From Pseudonocardia oroxyli (GTDB lineage Bacteria > Actinomycetota > Actinomycetes > Mycobacteriales > Pseudonocardiaceae), in assembly GCF_900102195.1 (NCBI RefSeq), contig NZ_FNBE01000001.1, positions 186,001 through 250,000 on the forward strand: a stretch of DNA of 64,000 bases, read 5' to 3'. Numbering within the stretch: the stretch's first letter is position 1; every line of letters starts with the position of its first letter. The notes under the pieces were generated by a model. That model was not told where the DNA came from. It did no database searches and was given only the letters and a program-made list of their open reading frames with translations. Shown piece by piece: positions 7,202-14,182 of the stretch. The translations under genes and the position numbers were made by a program.

Positions 7202-8464
7202 ATGAGTAGCGCGATCAGTGCGGCCGGGGACCCCGGCTCCGTCGCGACGGAGGACACCGCGCCCGAGGCGACGCGGATCGGCGGCCCGGCCGCCGAGCAC
7301 CCCTACCGCTTCCTGTTGCGGTACGGCGCCCACACGACCCGGCGCACGGTCGAGGCGGCGGCCCGCGCGACCGGGGCGGCCTGGTGGTCGACCGCGCGCA
7401 GGCCCTGGGCCGCGCCCGCACGCACCGCGCTCTGGGTGTCGACGATGCTCGACCGTGCGGAGCCGCGCTGGCACCTGCAGAACCGGGTGACCCTGGAGAC
7501 GGACTTCGCCCGCCTGCGGGACTTCACCCTCGACGAGCACCGCGGCGACGACGTCGTGCCCACCCTGGTCCTGCCCCCGCAGGCGGGACACAGCTCCACC
7601 GTCGTGGACTTCGCGCCGGGGCAGAGCCAGCTCACCTCGATCCGTGAGACCGGGCTCACCCGCCTCTACGCGCTGGAGTGGCGCGCCGCCACGTCCGCGA
7701 CCAAGCGGGTCACCATCACCGACTACCTCGAGGTCGTGGACCGCTCGATCCGCCGCATGGGCGGGCGGGCGAACCTCGTCGGGGACTGCCAGGGCGGCTG
7801 GCTCGCCGCGATCTACGCGACCCTGCACCCCGAGCGCGTCCACACCCTCACCCTCGCCGGGGCGCCGATCGACTTCCACGCGGGCGACTCGGTGATCGCC
7901 GCGTCCACCGCGGCGCTGTCCGGGCGGCTCGGCATGGCGCCGTACCGCGCGCTCGTGGCGGCCAACGGCGGCAACATGTCCGGCGCGGCGGTGCTGGGCA
8001 ACTTCCTCATGATCCAGCCGCAGGCCGAGATCGCCCGCCAGCTGCAGCTGCTGGCGCACGTCGAGGACCCCGAGCACGTCCGGCGCTACCGGGTGTTCGA
8101 GGACTGGTTCAAGCACACGCAGGACGTGCCCGGCGCGTTCTACCTGTGGCTGGTGGACAACCTGTTCCGGCGCAACCGGCTGGTGCGCGGCGAGCTGGAG
8201 GTGGACGGGCGCCCCGCGCGCCTGTCGGCCATCGACTGCCCGGTGTTCCTGCTCGCGGGTGCCACGGATCACATCACGCCGCCGGAGCAGCTCTTCGCCA
8301 TCGCCGACCACGTCTCCACACCGGCCGCGCAGATCACCCGGCGGACGGCGGCGGGCGGTCACCTGGGCCTGTTCACCGGGCACAAGGCGCTGCACGAGGA
8401 CTGGCCCGCGCTCATGGCCCAGGTGTACCGACACTCCACCCGCGGGATCGTCGGCGTGGCCTGA
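7202..8464 (+). CDS. PhaC-like alpha/beta hydrolase with Cys nucleophile
   Basis: A 420-residue alpha/beta hydrolase related to PHA synthases and the DUF3141 group. The nucleophile elbow is GDCQGG (Cys196), so the residue is Cys, as in polymerising synthases, and not the Ser of depolymerases. A catalytic Asp is likely in GATDHITPPEQL and His in AGGHLGLFTG. A conserved PPQAGHSSTVVDFAPGQS block resembles the oxyanion region of these proteins. The N-terminal region is shorter than in PhaC. It diverges from phaC across a shared control region. It could be a second synthase, a granule-associated acyltransferase or a thiolytic depolymerase, and the sequence alone does not decide. Confidence 0.75.
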   Translation: MSSAISAAGDPGSVATEDTAPEATRIGGPAAEHPYRFLLRYGAHTTRRTVEAAARATGAAWWSTARRPWAAPARTALWVSTMLDRAEPRWHLQNRVTLETDFARLRDFTLDEHRGDDVVPTLVLPPQAGHSSTVVDFAPGQSQLTSIRETGLTRLYALEWRAATSATKRVTITDYLEVVDRSIRRMGGRANLVGDCQGGWLAAIYATLHPERVHTLTLAGAPIDFHAGDSVIAASTAALSGRLGMAPYRALVAANGGNMSGAAVLGNFLMIQPQAEIARQLQLLAHVEDPEHVRRYRVFEDWFKHTQDVPGAFYLWLVDNLFRRNRLVRGELEVDGRPARLSAIDCPVFLLAGATDHITPPEQLFAIADHVSTPAAQITRRTAAGGHLGLFTGHKALHEDWPALMAQVYRHSTRGIVGVA

Positions 8465-8510
8465 GCGGACCCGGGGGGGGTTCACCCGCACGGCGGATGC
8501 GCTTTGGCCG

Positions 8511-8536
8511 GGAACGTTTATTCGACGCCCCGCGTT
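8511..8536 (+). promoter_or_regulatory. ECF (SigE/SigH-type) promoter of the sigma-factor gene
   Basis: GGAAC (8511-8515) and GTT (8534-8536) are separated by 18 bp. This fits the GGAAC-N17/18-GTT pattern of mycobacterial SigE/SigH promoters, the arrangement known upstream of mycobacterial sigB. The transcript would start near 8541 and leave a leader of about 65 nt with a GGGGAGG ribosome site before 8608. Confidence 0.6.
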
Positions 8537-8607
8537 CAACCCTGTAGAACCCCGGCGGACCGCCGCTGCCACGGCGTCGCCCGGGTCGCGTTAGGGGAGG
8601 AACGTCC

Positions 8608-9789
8608 ATGACACTGGCACCGAGCATGGAAGCCGCCATCGCGCCGGCGACGCGCGTTCCCGGACAGCGTACCGCCTCCGGGCGGCGACGTGCCGCCACG
8701 CGGGCGGCACAGGACACGGCACAGGCGACCACGCAGGACACGACCGAGAGCACGGCTGAGGACACCCGGGCCGCCGGATCCTCCGAGCAGTCGGACGACG
8801 GCGAGGACTCGGCGACCGAGGGCCGCACCCGGCCCGAGCTCACCGCCGAGGACCTCGACGCGCAGAGCCCGGCGGCGGACCTGGTCCGCGTGTACCTGAA
8901 CGGGATCGGCAAGACCGCGCTGCTCACCGCGGCGCAGGAGGTCGACCTGGCCAAGCGGATCGAGGCGGGCGTCTTCGCCAAGCACGTGCTGGACACCGCT
9001 GCGGCGGAGGGCACGCAGCTGGACGTCGACTACGCGCGGGACCTGCGCGCCGTCGTCCGCGACGGGGAGCGGGCGCGCAACCACCTGCTGGAGGCCAACC
9101 TCCGGCTCGTGGTGAGCCTCGCGAAGCGCTACACCGGGCGCGGCATGCCGCTGCTCGACCTGATCCAGGAGGGGAACCTGGGCCTGATCCGCGCGGTCGA
9201 GAAGTTCGACTACGCGAAGGGCTTCAAGTTCTCGACCTACGCCACCTGGTGGATCCGGCAGGCGATCACCCGCGGGATGGCCGACCAGGCGCGCACGATC
9301 CGGCTGCCGGTCCACCTCGTGGAACAGGTCAACAAGCTGGCGCGGATCAAGCGTGACCTGCACCAGAAGCTCGGCCGCGAGGCCACCCACGAGGAGCTTG
9401 CGGCGGAGTCCGGCATCGCCGAGGAGAAGATCGCCGACCTGCTCGACCACGCGCGGGACCCGGTGAGCCTCGACATGCCCGTCGGGTCGGACGAGGAGGC
9501 CCCGCTCGGGGACTTCATCGAGGACGACCAGGCGGCGGACGCCGAGAACACGGTGATCTCCCACCTGCTGCACGACGATCTCCGGCGGGTTCTCGGAACC
9601 CTCGAGGAACGCGAGCAGCTGGTGATCCGGATGCGCTATGGCCTCGACGACGGCCAGCCCCGCACCCTGGACCAGATCGGCCGCCGGTTCGGGCTGTCCC
9701 GCGAGCGGGTCCGCCAGATCGAGCGCGAGGTCATGGCCAAGCTGCGGGTCGGCGAGCGCGCCGACCGGCTGCGGGCCTACGCAAGCTAG
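8608..9789 (+). CDS. sigB: SigB-like principal-type RNA polymerase sigma factor
   Basis: A 393-residue sigma-70-family factor. A long, disordered, Thr/Ala-rich N-terminus (1-85) precedes region 1.2 ([25 protein letters not shown]). Region 2 carries the invariant [30 protein letters not shown] and [13 protein letters not shown] stretches. Region 3 follows, and region 4 ([27 protein letters not shown]) recognises -35 boxes. It lacks the long acidic region of SigA/HrdB, so it fits the SigB (secondary principal, stress and stationary-phase) group. An ECF-type promoter lies upstream, suggesting envelope- or oxidative-stress control as in mycobacteria. A strong hairpin terminates it. Confidence 0.88.
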   Translation: MTLAPSMEAAIAPATRVPGQRTASGRRRAATRAAQDTAQATTQDTTESTAEDTRAAGSSEQSDDGEDSATEGRTRPELTAEDLDAQSPAADLVRVYLNGIGKTALLTAAQEVDLAKRIEAGVFAKHVLDTAAAEGTQLDVDYARDLRAVVRDGERARNHLLEANLRLVVSLAKRYTGRGMPLLDLIQEGNLGLIRAVEKFDYAKGFKFSTYATWWIRQAITRGMADQARTIRLPVHLVEQVNKLARIKRDLHQKLGREATHEELAAESGIAEEKIADLLDHARDPVSLDMPVGSDEEAPLGDFIEDDQAADAENTVISHLLHDDLRRVLGTLEEREQLVIRMRYGLDDGQPRTLDQIGRRFGLSRERVRQIEREVMAKLRVGERADRLRAYAS

Positions 9790-9807
9790 GGCGTCCGGAC
9801 CCGAACG

Positions 9808-9846
9808 CGGGAGAGGCGCGACACCGTCGGTGCCGCGCCGCTCCCG
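9808..9846 (+). terminator. Hairpin terminator after sigB
   Basis: CGGGAG and GGCGCG pair with CGCGCC and CTCCCG around an inner CACC-GTC-GGTG stem, giving a long stem with only single-base bulges, beginning 18 bases after the stop codon. There is no U-tract, which is usual for actinobacterial terminators. Confidence 0.65.
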
Positions 9847-10028
9847 TGGTGCGTGGAAGCCGACGCCGTCCACCGGGCTCCCCACGAGACGGGACGACGC
9901 CGACCACTGCACATTGTGTGGGCGGCCCCGGGGGAACGTCGCGCGACAGCCCGGCCCCGATCGGTGGACGGGGAGCGGGCCATGTCACAACCCGCGACAA
10001 CGCGAGCCGCGTTGCCTAGGCTTCCCCC

Positions 10029-10559
10029 ATGTCGTCGAGCGCCACGGAGACACCGCAGCCCGTGACCCCGCAAGCGATGCGCGAGGTGCTCGGGCACTTC
10101 GTGTCCGGGGTCGTCGTCATCACCTCCGTGGGGCCGGACGGCCCGGTCGGCTTCACCTGTCAGTCGTTCTCCTCGCTGTCGCTGGACCCGCCGCTGATCT
10201 CCTTCTCCCCGGCCCGCACGTCGAGCACGTGGCCGAAGATCCGGGAGATCGGCCGGTTCTGTGTGAACGTCCTCGCTTCCGACCACAGCCAGTACAGCAA
10301 CGGGTTCGCCCGCTCCGGCACGGACAAGTTCGCGGGGGTCAGCTGGACCCCGGCGCCCAGCGGCGCCCCGATCCTCGACGGGGTCAGCGCCTGGATCGAC
10401 TGCACGCTCTGGAACGAGTACGACGGCGGCGACCACACGATCGTCGTCGGGCGGGTCGCGGACCTCGGCGCGGACGCCGAGCGCCTCCCGCTGCTGTTCT
10501 ACCGGGGCGGCTACGGGATCACCGCTCCCCTCCCCCCGAGCGGCGCCGAGGAGTCCTGA
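10029..10559 (+). CDS. Flavin reductase family protein
   Basis: A 176-residue FMN-binding split-barrel reductase of the HpaC/HsaB/ActVB group. Such enzymes supply reduced flavin to a partner monooxygenase. Typical features are the N-terminal LGHFVSGVVVITS strand, TCQSFSSLSLDPPLISFSPA (flavin contact), the GRFCVNVLASDHSQ motif and the DHTIVVGRV strand near the end. No two-component monooxygenase is immediately adjacent, although luciferase-like monooxygenases needing reduced FMN occur at 32-37 kb. The start is leaderless: TAGGCT (10017-10022) six bases before the ATG. The last 49 bp overlap the convergent HAD gene. Confidence 0.9.
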   Translation: MSSSATETPQPVTPQAMREVLGHFVSGVVVITSVGPDGPVGFTCQSFSSLSLDPPLISFSPARTSSTWPKIREIGRFCVNVLASDHSQYSNGFARSGTDKFAGVSWTPAPSGAPILDGVSAWIDCTLWNEYDGGDHTIVVGRVADLGADAERLPLLFYRGGYGITAPLPPSGAEES

Positions 10560-11239
10560 GCCGGGATCCGCGGCTGCGGCAGGCCGAGTCGGGCCGGTAG
10601 CTCGCCGACGGCCGTGAGGACGTCGTGTGCGCCCGCCGCCCGCAGTGTGGGTGCGGGGTGGGCGCCGCCGAGCACACCCAGCGCCAGGCCGGCGCCCGCC
10701 CGCGCGGCGGCCACCATGGCCGAGGTCGTGTCGGCGGCGACCACCACGTCGGCGGGGTCGACGTCCGCGCCCCGGGCGGCCGCCAGGACCAGATCGGGCT
10801 CGGGGAGCCCGCGGCCCGCCACGTCGTCCGGCCCGAGCAGGACGTCCACGGGCAGCCCCGCCGCGGTGACCAGCCGGTCGCAGGCGTCCGCGCTCAGGTT
10901 CCCGACCACCGCCACCGCCACGTCCGCCTCCCGCAGGGCGACGAGCGCCGCCGCCGCGCCCGGGGCGGCCCGCACCCGACCCGCGGCCGCCTCGGCGCAG
11001 AGCCACGCCTCGTAGACCTCCGCGGCCAGCCGCGCCCGCCGCTGGTCGCCGTCGAGCAGGTCGGCGAAGATCCGCGGGACCGGACGGTCCATCGCCGCGC
11101 GCGCCTGCCGTTCGAGCGCCGGGACGCGGGGGCCCGCCACCGGGACGCCCACGCTCACCAGGCCGCGCCGCACGGCGTCGAGGGCCAGGCCGCCGTCGGA
11201 GACGACGGTTCCCACCAGGTCGATCACCGCCAGCCGCAC
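10511..11239 (-). CDS. HAD-superfamily hydrolase, phosphonatase-like
   Basis: A 242-residue HAD protein with a helical cap after motif I. Motif I reads VIDLVGTVV: the nucleophile Asp is present, but the second Asp of DxDGT is Val. Phosphonoacetaldehyde hydrolases and the phosphonatase-like group also lack that acid (DxAGT), so this is likelier a phosphonatase-like enzyme than a simple phosphatase. Motif II is the VVGN region, and motif IV is VVVAADTTSAM with a single Asp. There is no phosphonate gene nearby. A GTG start with GGGTGG upstream fits. The C-terminal tail overlaps the flavin reductase gene. Confidence 0.72.
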   Translation of the reverse strand: MRLAVIDLVGTVVSDGGLALDAVRRGLVSVGVPVAGPRVPALERQARAAMDRPVPRIFADLLDGDQRRARLAAEVYEAWLCAEAAAGRVRAAPGAAAALVALREADVAVAVVGNLSADACDRLVTAAGLPVDVLLGPDDVAGRGLPEPDLVLAAARGADVDPADVVVAADTTSAMVAAARAGAGLALGVLGGAHPAPTLRAAGAHDVLTAVGELPARLGLPQPRIPAQDSSAPLGGRGAVIP

Positions 11240-11318
11240 CGACCCACCCCAGCGGGTGCGGATGGCGGGCGGACCTACGGCGGGCGACCGCCGGGTGAAC
11301 GGATGCCGACTCCGGATC

Positions 11319-12044
11319 TCAGGGATACGGCCAGCCGTTCGGGGCGCAGCCGTCGAGGCCCAGGGTCTGCTGCTGCATCACGGGCGCGGGCCGCCCCGCA
11401 CCCGGACACCGCTGGTGGCCGTGGCCGAGCGCGTGCCCGACCTCGTGGTTGACCACGTACTGCCGGTAGGCCGTGGGATCGCTCGCGTACTCCTCGGTGG
11501 CGTTCACCCAGCGGTAGTGGGTGAGCACCACCCGGTCGCCCGTGCGGCACGAGAGCCGTCCGTAGGTCTCCAGCGGGCGACACATCCGCCGCGACGTGTC
11601 CGGGGTGGCCAGGATCAGCCGGATCTCGGCGTCCGCGGAGTCGGTGCGCGCGAACGACATCGTGTCGCCCGCGCCCCAGGAGCGGGGGTCGTTCAGGACG
11701 GCGAGCACGAAGCCCGCGAACCGTGCGCCGTCGACCGGCACGCCCTCCTCGACCTCCACCCGCACGGTCCGCACCCGTCCCGGTCCCGGCGCCGGGACCG
11801 CACCGGGCACCGGCACGAGCGCGCCGGTGCCGCCCTGCGGGACGTCCCGGCTCAGCAGACCGGCCTCGACGTCGGCCCGGGTGAGCCCCGACGGGAGCGT
11901 CGGGGTGGGGGTGGGGGTGGACACGGCGGGGGGCGGCGCGGTGAGCGAGCCCTCGCCCACCGGCGGCGCGGGCGGCGGCGCGCCCGCGCACCCCACGGCG
12001 AGCCCCGCCACCAGCAGGAACGCCCCCCACACCGACCCGCGCAC
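11319..12044 (-). CDS. DUF3152 lipoprotein with HExxH metalloprotease motif
   Basis: A 241-residue secreted lipoprotein. The signal peptide is FLLVAGLAVGCAG with the lipobox Cys at about residue 19, followed by a Pro/Thr-rich linker. The DUF3152 domain includes HEVGHALGHGHQRC, an extended zinc-protease signature HExxHxxGxxH. Paired Cys residues elsewhere could form disulfides outside the cell. Actinobacterial DUF3152 proteins are predicted metalloproteases without an established substrate. It is probably tethered to the outer face of the membrane. Transcribed with the strand of the neighbouring regulators, but separated by gaps of roughly 70 bp. Confidence 0.85.
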   Translation of the reverse strand: MRGSVWGAFLLVAGLAVGCAGAPPPAPPVGEGSLTAPPPAVSTPTPTPTLPSGLTRADVEAGLLSRDVPQGGTGALVPVPGAVPAPGPGRVRTVRVEVEEGVPVDGARFAGFVLAVLNDPRSWGAGDTMSFARTDSADAEIRLILATPDTSRRMCRPLETYGRLSCRTGDRVVLTHYRWVNATEEYASDPTAYRQYVVNHEVGHALGHGHQRCPGAGRPAPVMQQQTLGLDGCAPNGWPYP

Positions 12045-12109
12045 AGGCGGAATCTGCCACCCCCGGCGGCACCGGTCACACGACCCGCGCCGCCGTCACG
12101 AGAACGTCA

Positions 12110-12865
12110 TCACGAGGTCAGGTGGAGCTCGAAGGAGTAGCGGCCCGCGCGGTAGAGGTGCGACCCGTACGCGACGGCCCCGCCCGCGGCGTCCCAGGCG
12201 GTGCGGGTCATGGTGAGCAGCGGGGCACCCCGGGTCTCGTGGAGGATCCGGGCCTCCCCCGCCGTGGCCGCGCGGGCCCCGACGACCTGGTCGGCCGTGC
12301 GCGGCACGTGCCCCGCCGCCCGCAGCGCCGCGTAGAGCCCGCGGTGCTCCAGGTCCGCGCGGCGGATCCGCAGCAGGTCGACGGGCACCGCGTTGTGCAT
12401 CAACGCGAGCGGCTCGTCGCCTGCGAAGCGCAGCCGCTCGATCCACAGCACGTCCGACCCGAGAGGCAGCCCCAGCGTCTGCGCCACCTGGTCCGGAGCG
12501 GGCCGCACCTCGAACTCCCGGACCTCCGAGCGCGGCGACCGCCCCTCCTTCGCCAGCTCGTCGTGCAGGCTCGCGAGCTCGACGGGCCTGCGGACCTTCG
12601 GGTGCACGACCTGCGTGCCCACCCCGCGCCGGCGGACGAGCATGCCGCGCTCGACGAGGTAGGAGATCGCGCGGCGCATCGTCGGCCGGGACACCCCCAG
12701 CCGGTCGGCGAGCTCGACCTCGTTCTCCAGCCTGCCCCCGACGGGGATGTCGCCCGCCTCGATCTGCTGCTGCAGCCGGGTCGCGACCTGGAAGTACAGG
12801 GGCACGGGGCTGGTCCGGTCCAACACGACGTCGGGGACGAGTACTCCACGACCGTTCCGGCCCAC
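12110..12865 (-). CDS. GntR-family repressor with UTRA domain (HutC subfamily)
   Basis: A 251-residue regulator. The N-terminal winged helix reads PLYFQVATRLQQQIEAGDIPVGGRLENEVELADRLGVSRPTMRRAISYLVERGMLVRRRGVGTQVV (about 22-87). The C-terminal UTRA effector domain includes LWIERLRFAGDEPLALMHNAVP and LYAALRAAGHVPRTADQVVGARAAT. HutC-type regulators respond to small ligands such as sugars, urocanate or fatty acids. A GTG start with GGGGG upstream fits. Two operator-like repeats lie just upstream (12880-12906), suggesting autoregulation. It follows a LacI gene on the same strand without an obvious target operon. Confidence 0.88.
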   Translation of the reverse strand: MGRNGRGVLVPDVVLDRTSPVPLYFQVATRLQQQIEAGDIPVGGRLENEVELADRLGVSRPTMRRAISYLVERGMLVRRRGVGTQVVHPKVRRPVELASLHDELAKEGRSPRSEVREFEVRPAPDQVAQTLGLPLGSDVLWIERLRFAGDEPLALMHNAVPVDLLRIRRADLEHRGLYAALRAAGHVPRTADQVVGARAATAGEARILHETRGAPLLTMTRTAWDAAGGAVAYGSHLYRAGRYSFELHLTS

Positions 12866-12879
12866 TCGCGCCCCCGTCG

Positions 12880-12906
12880 TTGTCAGGACGATCGTTGTCA
12901 GGACAA
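12880..12906 (-). promoter_or_regulatory. Tandem GntR-type operators
   Basis: A direct repeat of TTGTCAGGAC occurs at 12880-12889 and 12895-12904. The second copy extends to the palindrome TTGTC-AG-GACAA (12895-12906). Each is a plausible dimer site for the GntR/UTRA protein whose start lies 15 bp away. The spacing of 15 bp puts the two sites on nearly opposite or adjacent helix faces, consistent with cooperative autoregulation. Confidence 0.55.
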
Positions 12907-13035
12907 ACTGTCAACCTGCCCGCAGGACGAACCTACCCGCCGGGCGGCCCGTGCAGACACCGGCTCTCAAGAGTGTGGGACGACTGCGCCTCCCACCACC
13001 GTGTACGCACGGTTTCGCCGATCATGCAGCGCCGA

Positions 13036-13052
13036 GTGCACGAAACGTGCAC
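13036..13052. repeat. 17-bp perfect inverted repeat between lacI-type and gntR-type genes
   Basis: GTGCACG-AAA-CGTGCAC forms a perfect palindrome two bases downstream of the LacI-family stop codon. It could be an operator for a LacI-type dimer or a short transcription-stop hairpin. The rest of the 189-bp gap contains only the GntR operators. Confidence 0.5.
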
Positions 13053-13054
13053 GA

Positions 13055-14074
13055 TCACGCGCTCGCTCCACGCGGCGCCGCCGTGGTCCGACGGATCGCG
13101 AGGTAGGGGTCGAGCAGCACCTCCGGCCCCGGGGCCGCCCCGCGGTCGAGCCGGGCGACCACGGCGTCGAGGGCATGGGCGGACAGGGCCTCGATGTCCT
13201 GCCCGACCGTGGTCAGCTCGATGTGGGCCAGCCGGGCGAGGGGCAGGTCGTCGTAGCCCACCACCGACACGTCCCCCGGCACGTCGACGCCGCCGCGGGC
13301 CAGGGCGTCCATCAGGCCCACCGCGGTGCGGTCGTTGAACGCGACGACGGCGGTCGGGAGCTCCGCCAGCAGGATCGGCGCGGCCTCGATACCGGTCCGC
13401 TCCGTGCCCGTCCGGCCGTCCGAGGGGACCACCCGGGGCGCCAGCCCCCGGGCCCGCATGGCGCGCAGATAGCCGTTGCGCCGGTCCTCGGCGATCCGGC
13501 CCACTCCCCCGTCGACGTAGGCGATCGCGGTGTGCCCCAGGCCCCAGAGGTGCTCCACCGCCAGCGCGGTGCCCGCGTCGTCTGCGGTCCGCACGACGTC
13601 CGGGCCGCCCCCGACGTCCACCCGGCGGCACAGCACCACCAGCGGCACCGTGGCGGCGAGCGTCGCGAGCTCGGCGGGCGCGGCCTCCGGGCCGACGAGG
13701 ACGAGCGCCTCGCACCGGGAGTCCAGCAGCGTCTCGACCGCCCGGTCCTGGCCGCGGCGGCGGGTGATCGTGGAGAGCAGGACGTCATAGCCCCGATCCT
13801 CCGCGGCGTCCTGCAGCTGCGCGGCCAGCTGGGCGTCGAAGGGATCGCCGACGTCGAGGAGCACACCCACCAGGCGGCTGCGCCGGGAGGCGAGCAGGGA
13901 GGCCGCGCGGTCGGGCCGGTAGCCCAGGCGCTGCGCCGCCTCCAACACCCGCGCCCGCGTGTCCGCGCTCGGGCCGGGGGCGCCCCGCAACACCAGCGAC
14001 ACCGACGCGGGCGACACCCCGACCGCCGCGGCCACGTCGTCCAGCCGCACACGCCTGCCCGCCGTCGGAGCCAT
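13055..14074 (-). CDS. LacI-family transcriptional regulator
   Basis: A 339-residue LacI/GalR repressor. The N-terminal helix-turn-helix VRLDDVAAAVGVSPASVSLVLRG is followed by the hinge helix (RARVLEAAQRLGYRPDRAASLLASRRSRLVGVLLD). A periplasmic-binding-like sensor domain makes up the rest, including AVVAFNDRTAVGLMDAL and PGDVSVVGYDDLPLARLAHIELTTV. Family members bind sugars or nucleosides. I chose the ATG at 14074, with AAGGGA upstream; an upstream extension is low-complexity. It diverges from the large SARP gene across a 108-bp gap. Confidence 0.92.
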   Translation of the reverse strand: MAPTAGRRVRLDDVAAAVGVSPASVSLVLRGAPGPSADTRARVLEAAQRLGYRPDRAASLLASRRSRLVGVLLDVGDPFDAQLAAQLQDAAEDRGYDVLLSTITRRRGQDRAVETLLDSRCEALVLVGPEAAPAELATLAATVPLVVLCRRVDVGGGPDVVRTADDAGTALAVEHLWGLGHTAIAYVDGGVGRIAEDRRNGYLRAMRARGLAPRVVPSDGRTGTERTGIEAAPILLAELPTAVVAFNDRTAVGLMDALARGGVDVPGDVSVVGYDDLPLARLAHIELTTVGQDIEALSAHALDAVVARLDRGAAPGPEVLLDPYLAIRRTTAAPRGASA

Positions 14075-14182
14075 CCGAGTCCCTTGTGTGGCCGTTCGTC
14101 CGCCCGCACCGTATCGCGCGGGAGACCGACGGCGGCGTCTCGCCCGCACGCGACGGTGATCGTCACGTCGTAGGCTGGCCGG

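Noticed and set aside
8471-8480. The GGGGGGGG run upstream of sigB as a phase-variable tract
   Set aside because: It lies between genes outside the promoter boxes and any reading frame, so slippage would have no clear effect.
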